Assembly (NCBI RefSeq): GCF_022865105.1
Contig: NZ_JAKNYM010000001.1
Location: 496,001 to 560,000, forward strand
From: Sphingomicrobium astaxanthinifaciens
GTDB lineage: Bacteria; Pseudomonadota; Alphaproteobacteria; Sphingomonadales; Sphingomonadaceae
Reading direction: 5' to 3'
Length of the DNA stretch: 64,000 nt
Below are positions 8,885-17,637 of the stretch, piece by piece. Within the stretch, counting starts at the first letter, position 1. The number at the start of each line of letters is the position of its first letter. The notes below the pieces were generated by a model. That model was given only the letters and a program-made list of their open reading frames with translations. It was not told where the DNA came from and did no database searches. Position numbers and translations under genes: made by a program.

Positions 8885-10270
8885 CTATTCCCGCGGCTCT
8901 TCGACGATGGGCGCGAAATCGCCGCCAGGGACCGCCGAGACGACGGGGCTGTAGAGATGCTCGGTGCTCGCCGAGGCCACCCCGAACATCCAGTCGTCGA
9001 CGCGAATGCCCTCGAGCACCACCTCGCACATCTCGGCGCTGCAATCGGCGGGATCGACCCGGCGATGGTCTGCGCCCCAATTGGCGGCGTCGGTGCGCCG
9101 CCACGTCACCTTGTAATGATCGGCGCTCGGCACCGGCTGCCAGCGCAGCGTCGTGTCGGTCTGCACCGCGCCCTCGGCCTCGACCCCCATCGGCGGCGGC
9201 GGCGCGCTCGCGAGCGCGGCCAGCGCTGCCGTGTTGAGCCGCGTCGCCTTGGCCATATAGGCGAAATCCAGTTCCTCGATCACGTCGCCGTAGAAGACGC
9301 CGTCCTCGGTTCGCAGGTCCTGGTGCTGGTGGTCGTAGTCCTCGACCGGCACGGTCACGCGCACCGCCGGATAGCCCGCCTCGAGAAAGCGGATATGGTC
9401 GCCGCCCCGCCCCCAGCGATCGGTGCGCCATACCTGCCGCACGTCGAGCCCGATCCCCGGCATACGGTCGGCGAGCGCGTCGAGCCAGCGCGACAGGTTG
9501 CGGCTCGGCGCGTCATTCTCGCCGCCGAGCCGGTGCATCGCCGCGCGCATCGCCGCGTCATTGCCCTGCCGCCTCGGCCCTTCGGAGAAGACGCGGATGA
9601 CGTCGGGTTCGCAATAGCCGTCCGAACCGCAATTGGCGCCGATCATGTCGTTGTTGAGATTGGCGATGACGTTCCAGCCCTGCGCCTTGGCATAGTCGGC
9701 GAGGATGCGTGCCCCCACTAGACCCTGCTCCTCGCCAGCCAGCGCGGCGATGATGATCGTGCCGGGGAATTGCTCCTCGGCAAGCAGCCGCGCCGCCTCC
9801 AGCCCCCCTGCGACGCCCGATGCGCTATCGTTCGCGCCCGGCGCATCGTCGGTGGAATTCATCACTTCGCTGACCCGGCTGTCGAGATGCGCGGTATAGA
9901 TGACCACGTCGTTGGGTCGCTCGGTCCCCCGCTTGATCCCGACCGCGCTGCAAACCAGCGTCGGCTCGGGAATGCGCGGCCCCGTCGCGGTATCGCAGAC
10001 GCGCACCGGCTCGAGCCCGAACGCCTCCATTTCGCGGAGCACCCAGTTCACCGCCGCGCCGATGCCGCGTTCGGGATCGGTCTGGCTCGACAGCGTGTGC
10101 CGCGTCCCGAACCCGACCATGGCGTCGAGGTCGGCCCGCAGCCGCGCCTCCGACACGTCCGCCGACAGCGCCTCCAGCCGCGCCGCGACCGCCTGGTGAT
10201 GGTCCTCGTGATGGTGCGCCCCGTGATGATTGTCGGCGGCGAGGACGAGGGTCATGGCAGTCAAAAGCAT
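8885..10270 (-). CDS. M28 family zinc peptidase, exported, with His-rich N-terminus
   Basis: A 461-aa M28 aminopeptidase/Zn-exopeptidase. A short hydrophobic leader (MLLTAMTLVLAA) suggests export to the periplasm. The co-catalytic zinc ligands and base are all visible: H128 (TAHLDSR), D148 (PGANDSASG), E180/E181 (AGEEQGLVG), D208 (NNDMIG) and H292 (GGDHIRF). About residues 345-440 look like a fibronectin type III-like domain (LRWQPVPSADHYKVTWRR). Right after the leader is a cluster of eight His within 12 residues, which is odd. AAGGAG with a 7-nt spacing supports ATG 10270. It follows the S8 peptidase gene, from which a terminator separates it. Confidence 0.93.
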   Translation of the reverse strand: MLLTAMTLVLAADNHHGAHHHEDHHQAVAARLEALSADVSEARLRADLDAMVGFGTRHTLSSQTDPERGIGAAVNWVLREMEAFGLEPVRVCDTATGPRIPEPTLVCSAVGIKRGTERPNDVVIYTAHLDSRVSEVMNSTDDAPGANDSASGVAGGLEAARLLAEEQFPGTIIIAALAGEEQGLVGARILADYAKAQGWNVIANLNNDMIGANCGSDGYCEPDVIRVFSEGPRRQGNDAAMRAAMHRLGGENDAPSRNLSRWLDALADRMPGIGLDVRQVWRTDRWGRGGDHIRFLEAGYPAVRVTVPVEDYDHQHQDLRTEDGVFYGDVIEELDFAYMAKATRLNTAALAALASAPPPPMGVEAEGAVQTDTTLRWQPVPSADHYKVTWRRTDAANWGADHRRVDPADCSAEMCEVVLEGIRVDDWMFGVASASTEHLYSPVVSAVPGGDFAPIVEEPRE

Positions 10271-10318
10271 GCGGAGTCTCCTTTGGCGCGGAGCCTTGCA
10301 GGAAGCGCGTCAAAAGAG

Positions 10319-10350
10319 AAGGGGCCGGCACCTCGCGGCACCGGCCCCTT
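10319..10350 (-). terminator. terminator after the S8 peptidase gene
   Basis: A strong GC hairpin (10-bp stem AAGGGGCCGG / CCGGCCCCTT plus an inner CC/GG pair, TCGC loop) lies 23 nt past the stop of the S8 peptidase. On the minus strand it is followed by a T-rich stretch (TCTCTTTTG). Confidence 0.65.
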
Positions 10351-10372
10351 CCCTTTCGGACTGTCGAAGCGC

Positions 10373-11509
10373 CTAGCGGATGCCAAGCTGCTCGGCGGTG
10401 CCGTCACCCGAGGTGTCGTTGATGGCGCCGCCATTGTTGATGCTGTTCTGGGTCATCAGGATGCCCGCCGCATGCGGCGCCGCCATCGAGGTCCCCGACA
10501 GCGTGGCATAGCCGCCCGACTTGTAGGTCGAACCGATGCCGACACCCGGTTCGGCATAATCGATCACCGACCCGTAGTTCGAGAAGCTTGCCAGCTTGTT
10601 CGACGAATCGACGGCGCTGATGGTCAGCACGCGCGGTCCGTCGGCACGCGCCGGGCTCGTATTGCTGGCGTCCATCGATTCGTTGCCCGCGGCAAGAACC
10701 ATCCACACGCCGCCGGCCGCAGCGGCCTCGACCGCAGCGTCGAGCGTCGGCGACACGCCGCCACCGAGCGACATGTTGGCAACATCGCCCGAGCTGGCGT
10801 TGGCGGCGACCCAGTCGACGCCCGCGATGACGCCCGAGATCGACCCCGAGCCGCGACGATCGAGCACGCGCACCGAGGTCACCGGGGCACCGGGCGCGAC
10901 GCCCTTGTAGCCGATCGCATTGTCGACCGCGCCGATGGTACCCGCGACATGGGTGCCGTGACCGTTCTGGTCATCGGCGTTCTTGCCGACCGCATAGAAG
11001 TGCGGGCCGACGACATTGAGGTCGGGGTGGTCGAGATCGATACCGCTGTCGATGACATAGGCCTTGCGACCCGAAACCGGCGCGCCCGAGCCGACCGTCT
11101 GGACGCCCCAGTCGACCGTCTGGGTGGGATCGCCGCCGTCACCGCCGCCGCCGCCACCCGGGCCCTTGCCCGGCGGAGGCGCCATCACCGACAGGGTCAC
11201 CAGCTTGTCCTGTTCGCACGAGGCGATGCTCGCGTTGGCCGCGCGCAGGTTGGCGACATCGGCCCGCATGCTCGCCCCCGCGGGCATTTTCACGGCAAAG
11301 CCGCGCACCGTGTTCTGGTAGGTGAAGGTCAGCTGCCCGCCCGCGCCATTGGCGGCGCGCTGCGACTGGGCGCGCACCTGACCGGGGGACACGGCAGCGT
11401 CGAAGGTGCAGATATACTGGCCCGCGATCGGCTTGGCCGGTGCCGCATGCGCGGCCGAAGCAAGCGTGACCGCCGAAACCGCGGCGGCAAGATATGCAAA
11501 TTTTTTCAA
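10373..11509 (-). CDS. secreted S8 family serine peptidase (subtilisin-like)
   Basis: A 378-aa subtilase. Starting at TTG 11509 (GGGGAG Shine-Dalgarno, 8-nt spacing) gives a textbook signal peptide MKKFAYLAAAVSAVTLASAAHA; ATG-type starts further upstream would bury it. Residues about 28-108 resemble an inhibitor-I9-like prodomain, followed by a Gly-rich linker (117-127). The triad is complete: D154 (VIDSGIDLDHPD), H184 (NGHGTHVAGT) and S341 (LSGTSMAAPHAAG), with the oxyanion Asn in AAGNES (N276). It is expected to be a secreted or periplasmic endopeptidase. It is divergent from mmsA. Confidence 0.93.
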   Translation of the reverse strand: MKKFAYLAAAVSAVTLASAAHAAPAKPIAGQYICTFDAAVSPGQVRAQSQRAANGAGGQLTFTYQNTVRGFAVKMPAGASMRADVANLRAANASIASCEQDKLVTLSVMAPPPGKGPGGGGGGDGGDPTQTVDWGVQTVGSGAPVSGRKAYVIDSGIDLDHPDLNVVGPHFYAVGKNADDQNGHGTHVAGTIGAVDNAIGYKGVAPGAPVTSVRVLDRRGSGSISGVIAGVDWVAANASSGDVANMSLGGGVSPTLDAAVEAAAAGGVWMVLAAGNESMDASNTSPARADGPRVLTISAVDSSNKLASFSNYGSVIDYAEPGVGIGSTYKSGGYATLSGTSMAAPHAAGILMTQNSINNGGAINDTSGDGTAEQLGIR

Positions 11510-11815
11510 GTTCCGTACTCCCCGTGTCGGGCGAAGCCCCACGCTCCGCTTGTTTCCGAAGGCGACACGCTCCCGGCAAGCCCGCGCACGGTCAAGTGCG
11601 GTACCCGACAAAGAGTTGGATTAGCGCAATAAAGCGCTCGCTGTTACACAAATGCAACAAGCCTGTACCGCTTCGGGACGGTGAGAGCGCTCCCATCGCA
11701 AAGCGGCGACGAGCGGCGTCGATCCCTCGCATCGCGCGGCTCGTCTCCGCCCCGCTTTTCATTGGCCGCGCTGCTCGCTAGGACGCGGGCCAAGGATCAG
11801 TAGAGAGGATTGTTC
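11510..11815. other. 306-bp divergent spacer between S8 peptidase and mmsA
   Basis: No convincing ORF is seen. The spacer must hold promoters for both directions. It contains an imperfect palindrome GTTACA-CAAA-TGCAAC (11643-11658), which looks like an operator half-site pair, and a small AGCGC/GCGCT hairpin just to its left. A good AGAGGA Shine-Dalgarno for mmsA lies at its right end. Confidence 0.5.
11643..11658. promoter_or_regulatory. imperfect palindrome, possible operator
   Basis: GTTACA-N4-TGCAAC differs from a perfect inverted repeat at a single position. It sits midway in the divergent spacer between the subtilase and the valine-catabolic gene mmsA. The cognate regulator is unknown. 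Confidence 0.25.
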
Positions 11816-13315
11816 ATGCGGAGCGTGAAGCATTACATCAACGGTAAGGCGGTCGAGGCCGGCAGCCGCAAGCACCCCATTTTCAACCCGTCGGAAGGTA
11901 AGCAGCAGGCCGAGGTCGGCCTCGCCGGCAAGGACGCGCTGCAGCAGGCCGTCGACGCCGCCAATGCGGCGCAGCCCGCCTGGGCGGCAATGAACCCGCA
12001 AAAGCGCGCGCGCATCTTCTACAAGTTCAAGGCGCTCGTCGAAGAGCATCACCAGGAACTGGCCGAACTGCTCTCGTCCGAGCACGGCAAGGTCGTCGAG
12101 GATGCCAAGGGCGACGTCCAGCGCGGGCTCGACGTGATCGAATTCTGCTGCGGCATCCCGCATCTGATGAAGGGCGAATACACCCAGGGCGCGGGGCCCG
12201 GCATCGACGTCTATTCGATGCGCCAGCCGCTCGGCATCGGCGCGGGCATCACCCCGTTCAACTTTCCCGCGATGATCCCGATGTGGATGTTCGGCCCCGC
12301 CATCGCCACCGGCAACGCCTTCATCCTCAAGCCGAGCGAAAAGGATCCCAGCGTCCCCGTTCGCCTCGCCGAACTGATGACCGAAGCAGGGCTGCCCGAC
12401 GGCATCCTCAACGTCGTCCATGGCGACAAGGAAATGGTCGATGCGATCATCGAGCATGAGGACATCAAGGGCATCAGCTTTGTCGGCTCCTCGGCCATCG
12501 CCGAATATATCTATTCGGGCGGTACCGCGCGCGGCAAGCGTGTGCAGGCCTTCGGCGGCGCCAAGAACCACGGCATCGTCCTGCCCGACGCCGACCTCGA
12601 CCAGGTCGTCAACGATCTGACCGGCGCGGCCTTCGGCTCGGCGGGCGAACGCTGCATGGCGCTCCCCGTCGTGGTGCCCGTCGGCGAGGACACCGCCGAG
12701 CGGCTGCGCGAAAAGCTCGTCCCCGCGATCAAGGGGCTGCGCGTCGGCGTCTCCAACGACCCCGAGGCGCATTACGGCCCGGTGGTGACCGAGCAGCACA
12801 AGCAGACGGTCGAGAACTGGATCGCCAAATGCGCCGAGGAGGGCGGCGAGCTCGTCGTCGACGGGCGCGGGCTCGAACTGCAGGGCACCGACGGCTGGTT
12901 CGTCGGCCCGACGTTGTTCGACCATGTGAAGCCGCATTTCGAGAGCTACAAGGAAGAGATTTTCGGCCCCGTCCTGCAGATGGTCCGCGCCGATAATTTC
13001 GAGGAAGCCGTGCGCCTTCCCTCCGACCACCAATATGGCAATGGCGTCGCCATCTTCACCCGCAACGGGCACGCCGCGCGCGAATTCGCCGCGCGCGTCA
13101 ATGTCGGCATGGTCGGCGTCAACGTGCCGATCCCGGTGCCGGTGAGCTACCACACCTTCGGCGGCTGGAAGCGCTCGGGCTTCGGTGACATCGACCAGCA
13201 CGGCCCCGACGGCATCCGCTTCTGGACCAAGGCCAAGAAGGTCACCCAGCGCTGGCCCGACGGCAGCGCGGCGGGCGACCATAAGGAAGCCTTCGTCATC
13301 CCGACGATGGGCTGA
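11816..13315 (+). CDS. mmsA: CoA-acylating methylmalonate-semialdehyde dehydrogenase
   Basis: A 499-aa aldehyde dehydrogenase of the MmsA type, converting (methyl)malonate semialdehyde to propionyl-CoA or acetyl-CoA with NAD+ and CoA, the final step of valine degradation. Diagnostic features are YSMRQPLGIGAGITPFNFP (Rossmann region), LKPSEKDPS, and the active site SAGERCMALP with C280; the Glu general base typical of other ALDHs is replaced by an Asn-containing KNHGIVLPDAD segment, as in this family. ATG 11816 has AGAGGA 6 nt upstream. It opens the valine catabolism region. Confidence 0.95.
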   Translation: MRSVKHYINGKAVEAGSRKHPIFNPSEGKQQAEVGLAGKDALQQAVDAANAAQPAWAAMNPQKRARIFYKFKALVEEHHQELAELLSSEHGKVVEDAKGDVQRGLDVIEFCCGIPHLMKGEYTQGAGPGIDVYSMRQPLGIGAGITPFNFPAMIPMWMFGPAIATGNAFILKPSEKDPSVPVRLAELMTEAGLPDGILNVVHGDKEMVDAIIEHEDIKGISFVGSSAIAEYIYSGGTARGKRVQAFGGAKNHGIVLPDADLDQVVNDLTGAAFGSAGERCMALPVVVPVGEDTAERLREKLVPAIKGLRVGVSNDPEAHYGPVVTEQHKQTVENWIAKCAEEGGELVVDGRGLELQGTDGWFVGPTLFDHVKPHFESYKEEIFGPVLQMVRADNFEEAVRLPSDHQYGNGVAIFTRNGHAAREFAARVNVGMVGVNVPIPVPVSYHTFGGWKRSGFGDIDQHGPDGIRFWTKAKKVTQRWPDGSAAGDHKEAFVIPTMG

Positions 13316-13338
13316 ACATGACGCCGGCGTGGTGCGAA

Positions 13339-13815
13339 ATGAGAGGGAGCGGGAGCGCACTCATGGCGCTCCCGCTCGTCCTCGCCCTCGCCGCCTGTGG
13401 CAGCAGCGATGACGTGGCGACCGGCGACGACTTGGTCACGGTCGAGTTCGCGAACGAAGCGGGGACGGCCCCCGCGACGCCCCCGCCCCCGCCCTCGGCC
13501 GCCCCTTCGGCGGCCGCGACCATTCCCGCCCGCTTTCACGGGCAGTGGGACTGGCACCGCGGCGAATGCGATCCGGGGTCGGAGAATTTCATCACCATCG
13601 GAGCCGATCGCATCACCTGGCGCGACACCGTCGGGCGCGCGAGCAACATCCGTGCGGTCGGCCAGAGTGTGATCATCGACCTCGCGCTCCAGGATGCCAC
13701 CGATCGCTGGAGCGCGAGCCAGCGCCTCTCGCTGTCCGACGATGGTCGCCTCACCATGAGCGACCCCGCCGGCGGCGCGCGCGACATCGATCTCCACAAG
13801 AGGTGCGGCCGATGA
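13339..13815 (+). CDS. small lipoprotein, uncharacterised (lipoprotein A of the RidA locus)
   Basis: A predicted lipoprotein of about 158 aa. The signal peptide ends in the lipobox LAAC, followed by an acidic then Pro/Ala-rich linker (TPPPPPSAAPS) and a C-terminal globular part of about 90 residues (FHGQWDW...CDPGSENFITIGAD...) ending RCGR. Possible starts are 13318, 13339 and 13363; 13339 gives a positively charged N-terminus, whereas 13363 has the better GGGAG spacing. It begins just after mmsA, and its stop overlaps the RidA start (ATGA). It resembles the lipoprotein at 14192 in spacing of Cys, Asp and Arg residues. No function is known. Confidence 0.75.
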   Translation: MRGSGSALMALPLVLALAACGSSDDVATGDDLVTVEFANEAGTAPATPPPPPSAAPSAAATIPARFHGQWDWHRGECDPGSENFITIGADRITWRDTVGRASNIRAVGQSVIIDLALQDATDRWSASQRLSLSDDGRLTMSDPAGGARDIDLHKRCGR

Positions 13816-14195
13816 AGCGCGCCGGCGGTGCCAGCCCCTATGAGGCGCTCTACGGCTTCTCGCGCGCCGTGCGTTCGGGCAATCGCATCCTCGTCGCGGG
13901 CACCGGCCCGGTCGAAGCGGACGGCAGCTCGACCCGCGGGGACGCCGCCGCGCAGGCACGTCGCTGCTTCGCCATCGCCGTCACCGCGATCGAGGAACTC
14001 GGCGGGCGGGTCGACGATACCGTGCGCACTCGCATGTACATCACCGATCCCGTCGATGCCGACGCCATCGGCAAGGTCCATGCCGAAATCTTCGGCGACG
14101 TTCGCCCCGCTGCCACGATGGTCGTCGTTGCGAGCCTGCTGCGCGCAGAATGGCGGGTCGAGATCGAGGCCGAGGCGCTAGTCGGAGAAGCATGA
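13812..14195 (+). CDS. RidA/YjgF/UK114 family protein
   Basis: A 127-aa RidA-family protein. The family hydrolyses reactive enamine/imine intermediates, notably from PLP enzymes, or acts as related deaminases. It shows GFSRAVRSGNRILVAGTGP, the AAAQARRCFAIAVTAIEELGG helix and TRMYITDPVDADAIGKVHAE. The stretch RPAATMVVVASLLRAEWRVEIEAEA ends the fold; the family-typical R before P-A-x-T is kept. It is translationally coupled on both sides by 4-nt overlaps with the two lipoprotein genes, an unusual setting. The exact substrate is unknown. Confidence 0.88.
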   Translation: MKRAGGASPYEALYGFSRAVRSGNRILVAGTGPVEADGSSTRGDAAAQARRCFAIAVTAIEELGGRVDDTVRTRMYITDPVDADAIGKVHAEIFGDVRPAATMVVVASLLRAEWRVEIEAEALVGEA

Positions 14196-14620
14196 TGATC
14201 CGCCTCATCCCCCTGCTGCCGCTCGCCCTGCTGGCCGGCTGCAACGAACTGCCCTCCGAGGACGAGGGCGGGACCATCGGCTACGACCGTCCCGCCGAGA
14301 TCGCGCCGCAGCTCGAGCTGTCGACCGAGATCAACGACCTCAGCGATCGCAGCGCGCTCGCTGCCTTTGCCGGTCGCTATGGCGTCAGCGCCGCCGATTG
14401 CGATCCCGACAATCGCTACATGACCGAATATATCGAGGTGGCCGATGTCGGCTTCGCCTATCGCGGCGAGCTCAACACGCTCCACAGTATCGACAGCGAC
14501 ACGCGCTTCACTTTCTCCTCGTCCGACGGCGCCCGCGAGACGCTCGCCTTTGCCGACGGCGACTTGCTGCGCTGGCCCGACGACCGGGCCCGGCGTACCG
14601 TCTACCAGCGCTGTCGCTGA
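14192..14620 (+). CDS. small lipoprotein, uncharacterised (lipoprotein B of the RidA locus)
   Basis: A 142-aa predicted lipoprotein with signal peptide and lipobox LLAGC, starting MMIRLIPLLPLALLAGC. Its start overlaps the RidA stop (ATGA), and 41 nt separate it from the acyl-CoA dehydrogenase. The C-terminal part (FAGRYGVSAADCDPDNRY ... SSSDGARETL ... VYQRCR) parallels the lipoprotein at 13339: a CDP motif after a G-x-W/Y strand, an Arg-containing middle strand, a D-G turn and a terminal R-C-x(0-1)-R. The two are probably distant paralogues. Function unknown. Confidence 0.78.
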   Translation: MMIRLIPLLPLALLAGCNELPSEDEGGTIGYDRPAEIAPQLELSTEINDLSDRSALAAFAGRYGVSAADCDPDNRYMTEYIEVADVGFAYRGELNTLHSIDSDTRFTFSSSDGARETLAFADGDLLRWPDDRARRTVYQRCR

Positions 14621-14661
14621 CCCCCTTTGCCATCATCGCCGAGGGTGCTAGTGCCCCGCCC

Positions 14662-15804
14662 ATGACCCAGTTCGACCTGACAGACGATCAGCGCCAGATC
14701 TTCGAAATGGCGCAGAAATTCACCGCCGAAGAGATCACTCCCCATGCCGCCAAGTGGGACGAGGAGCATATCTTCCCCAAGGACGTGATCCGGCAGGCCG
14801 CCGAGCTCGGCTTCGGCTCGATCTACGTATCGGAGGAAAGCGGCGGCATCGGCCTCGGGCGGCTCGAGGCCGCTTTGATCATGGAGGCGATGGCCTATGG
14901 CTGCCCCTCGACCAGCGCCTTCATCTCGATCCACAACATGGCCAGCTGGATGATCGACCGCTTCGGCGACCAGCAATTGAAGGATCGCTACCTTCCCGAC
15001 CTCATCCCGATGGAGCGGATGGCGAGCTACTGCCTGACCGAACCGTCCTCGGGCTCGGACGCTGCCGCCTTGAAGACCAAGGCGGTGCTCGAGGGCGATC
15101 ATTATGTCGTCTCGGGCTCCAAGGCCTTCATCTCGGGCGCGGGCGAGAATGAGGTCTATGTCGTCATGACGCGCACCGGCGAGCCCGGCCCCAAGGGCAT
15201 CACCGCGCTGGTCATCGAAAAGGACATGGACGGCGTCTCCTTCGGCGCCAACGAGAAAAAGCTCGGCTGGCATTCGCAGCCGACCCGGCAGGTCAATTTC
15301 GATGGCGTGAAGGTGCCCGTCGCCAACCGCCTCGGCGGCGAGGGCGAGGGTTTCCGGATCGCCATGATGGGCCTCGACGGCGGGCGCCTCAACATCGGCG
15401 CCTGTTCGCTGGGCGGCGCCCAGCGCTGCCTCGACGAGGCGGTCGCCTACACCAAGGAGCGCTCGCAGTTCGGCAAGGCGATCGCCGACTTCCAGAACAC
15501 CCAGTTCATGCTCGCCGACATGGAGACCGAACTGCAGGCCGCGCGCGTCCTCCTCTACGCCGCCGCGGTGAAGGTCACCGAGAACGCGCCCGACAAGACC
15601 AAGTTCGCGGCGATGGCCAAGCGGCTCGCCACCGACACCGGCTCTAGCGTCGTCGATCGCGCGCTCCAGCTGCACGGCGGCTACGGCTATCTCCAGGACT
15701 ATCCGATCGAGCGCTTCTGGCGCGACCTTCGCGTCCACTCGATCCTCGAGGGCACCAACCAGATCATGCGGATGATCATCAGCCGCGACATGCTGAGGCA
15801 GTAG
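14662..15804 (+). CDS. acyl-CoA dehydrogenase, probably isobutyryl-CoA dehydrogenase
   Basis: A 380-aa FAD-dependent acyl-CoA dehydrogenase. It shows YCLTEPSSGSDAAALKTKA (ACAD signature 1), the middle beta-domain, RSQFGKAIADFQNTQF, LHGGYGYLQDYPIERFWRD (signature 2) and the catalytic-base region SILEGTNQIMRMIISR. Residue pattern and gene context next to 3-hydroxyisobutyryl-CoA hydrolase and mmsB point to oxidation of isobutyryl-CoA to methacrylyl-CoA (ACAD8-like), though a short branched-chain substrate cannot be distinguished from sequence alone. ATG 14662 gives the family N-terminus FDLTDDQRQI. The next gene starts 1 nt after its stop. Confidence 0.93.
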   Translation: MTQFDLTDDQRQIFEMAQKFTAEEITPHAAKWDEEHIFPKDVIRQAAELGFGSIYVSEESGGIGLGRLEAALIMEAMAYGCPSTSAFISIHNMASWMIDRFGDQQLKDRYLPDLIPMERMASYCLTEPSSGSDAAALKTKAVLEGDHYVVSGSKAFISGAGENEVYVVMTRTGEPGPKGITALVIEKDMDGVSFGANEKKLGWHSQPTRQVNFDGVKVPVANRLGGEGEGFRIAMMGLDGGRLNIGACSLGGAQRCLDEAVAYTKERSQFGKAIADFQNTQFMLADMETELQAARVLLYAAAVKVTENAPDKTKFAAMAKRLATDTGSSVVDRALQLHGGYGYLQDYPIERFWRDLRVHSILEGTNQIMRMIISRDMLRQ

Positions 15805-15805
15805 C

Positions 15806-16864
15806 ATGACCGACGACGTCCTGGTCCTTCGCGAAGGCCGCCTCGGCCGCCTCCGCCTCAATCGCCCCCGGGCGATCCACGCGCTCACCCACGCCATGTG
15901 CGAGAAGATGAGCGAGGCGCTGCTGCAATGGCGCACCGACCCCGACATCGACGCGGTCATGATCGATCATGCCGAGGGCCGCGGGTTCTGCGCCGGCGGC
16001 GATGTCGTGGCGCTCTACAAATCGGGCAAGTCGGACGGCAGGGAAGCCGCTGCCTTCTTCCATGCCGAATATCGGTTGAACCACCTATTGTTCACCTATG
16101 ACAAGCCGGTGGTCGCGATCATGGACGGCATCACCATGGGCGGCGGGGTCGGCATCAGCCTGCCCTGCACCTATCGCGTCGCCACCGAGAACACCCGCCT
16201 CGCCATGCCCGAGACCGGCATCGGCCTCTTTCCCGACGTCGGCGGCGGGCGCTATCTCTCGCGCCTTCCCGGCCATGTCGGCGAGTTCATGGCCTTGACC
16301 GGCGCGCGCCTCGACGGTGCCGAATGCCATTATCTCGGTCTCGCCACCCACTATGTCGACAGTGCCGGGCTCGAGGAGCTGAAGGAGCGGATCATCGCCG
16401 CCCCCGCCCGCGTCCAGGGTGCGCTCGGCACCGCCTCGACCACCCCGCCCGAAGCGCGCATCGAGGCCAACCTCCCGCGTATCGCCAAGCATTTCCAGCA
16501 CGAGACCGTCGAGCAGATCTGCGCCAGCCTCGAAAATGGCGAGAGCGACTGGGCGGCGACCGAGCGCGACACCATCGGCACCAAGTCGCCCTTGAGCCTC
16601 AAGGTGTCGCTCCGCCTCGTGCGCGAGGGCGCGACGCGCGAGGATTTCGCCGAGGAGATGAAGGCCGAATATGCGCTCGCCACCAAGGTCGTGCGCACCC
16701 ACGACTTCATCGAGGGCGTGCGCGCGTTGCTGGTCGACAAGGACAACGAGCCCAAGTTCGATCCCGCCACCCCGGCCGGCGTGAGCGAGGCGATGGTCGA
16801 CGACCTGTTCGCCCCGCTCCCCGCCGACCAGTCCTGGACCCCTTTCCCGGAGACGCAAGCATGA
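15806..16864 (+). CDS. 3-hydroxyisobutyryl-CoA hydrolase (crotonase superfamily)
   Basis: A 352-aa crotonase-fold enzyme with the long C-terminal part typical of 3-hydroxyisobutyryl-CoA hydrolase, which releases 3-hydroxyisobutyrate in valine breakdown. The oxyanion-hole segments [12 protein letters not shown] and [12 protein letters not shown], plus the [20 protein letters not shown] motif, distinguish it from ordinary enoyl-CoA hydratases of about 260 aa. It lies 1 nt after the acyl-CoA dehydrogenase and overlaps the next gene by 4 nt (ATGA), so all three are probably one translational unit. Confidence 0.93.
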   Translation: MTDDVLVLREGRLGRLRLNRPRAIHALTHAMCEKMSEALLQWRTDPDIDAVMIDHAEGRGFCAGGDVVALYKSGKSDGREAAAFFHAEYRLNHLLFTYDKPVVAIMDGITMGGGVGISLPCTYRVATENTRLAMPETGIGLFPDVGGGRYLSRLPGHVGEFMALTGARLDGAECHYLGLATHYVDSAGLEELKERIIAAPARVQGALGTASTTPPEARIEANLPRIAKHFQHETVEQICASLENGESDWAATERDTIGTKSPLSLKVSLRLVREGATREDFAEEMKAEYALATKVVRTHDFIEGVRALLVDKDNEPKFDPATPAGVSEAMVDDLFAPLPADQSWTPFPETQA

Positions 16865-17637
16865 GCGAGTACGACACCATTCTCGTCGAGAAAAAGGACG
16901 CGGTGACGCTGGTCACGCTCAACCGCCCCAAGGCGCTCAATGCGCTCAACAGCCAGGTCCTCGCCGACCTCATCGACGCCTTTGCCGCCTACGACGCCGA
17001 CGACAGCCAGCGCTGCCTCGTCCTGACGGGCTCGGAAAAGGCCTTCGCCGCCGGGGCCGACATCAAGGAGATGCAGGACCAGGGCTTTGCCGAGATGTTC
17101 GCCTCCAACTATTTCGGCGGCTGGGAAAAGGTCACCGCGACGCGCAAGCCGTGGATCGCGGCGGTGTCGGGCTATGCGCTCGGCGGCGGTTGCGAGGTGG
17201 CGATGATGGCCGATTTCATCATCGCCGGCGACAATGCCAAGTTCGGCCAGCCCGAGATCAAACTCGGGGTCACCCCGGGGATGGGGGGCTCGCAGCGGCT
17301 CACCCATGCGATCGGCAAGGCCAAGGCGATGGAGATGTGCCTCACCGGGCGGATGATGGATGCCGCCGAGGCCGAGACCGCGGGCCTCGTCGCGCGCGTC
17401 GTGCCCGCGGCGGTGCTGCTCGAGGAAGCGCTCAAGACCGCGGCCGAGATCGCCGCCATGCCCCCGCTTGCCGCCATCGCCAACAAGGAGATGGTCAACG
17501 CCGCCTACGAGATGACGCTGTCGAACGGCATCCTCTTCGAACGCCGCCTGTTCCACGGGCTGTTCGGGACGCAGGACCAGAAGGAAGGCATGGCCGCCTT
17601 CGTCGAAAAGCGCCCGGGGAACTGGACCGGCAGATGA
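16861..17637 (+). CDS. enoyl-CoA hydratase
   Basis: A 258-aa crotonase, the standard length for enoyl-CoA hydratase. It carries [13 protein letters not shown] and [16 protein letters not shown] (oxyanion hole), then [20 protein letters not shown] with the catalytic Glu region. In this operon it most likely hydrates methacrylyl-CoA to 3-hydroxyisobutyryl-CoA, the step between the flanking enzymes, although such hydratases often accept several short enoyl-CoAs. It overlaps by 4 nt with both the preceding hydrolase and the following hypothetical gene. Confidence 0.95.
   Translation: MSEYDTILVEKKDAVTLVTLNRPKALNALNSQVLADLIDAFAAYDADDSQRCLVLTGSEKAFAAGADIKEMQDQGFAEMFASNYFGGWEKVTATRKPWIAAVSGYALGGGCEVAMMADFIIAGDNAKFGQPEIKLGVTPGMGGSQRLTHAIGKAKAMEMCLTGRMMDAAEAETAGLVARVVPAAVLLEEALKTAAEIAAMPPLAAIANKEMVNAAYEMTLSNGILFERRLFHGLFGTQDQKEGMAAFVEKRPGNWTGR

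Noticed and set aside
6821-9721. A 966-codon open frame on the plus strand opposite rnr and the M28 peptidase
   Set aside because: It is antisense to two well-supported genes, has no domain I recognise, and is the type of long shadow frame expected in GC-rich DNA.
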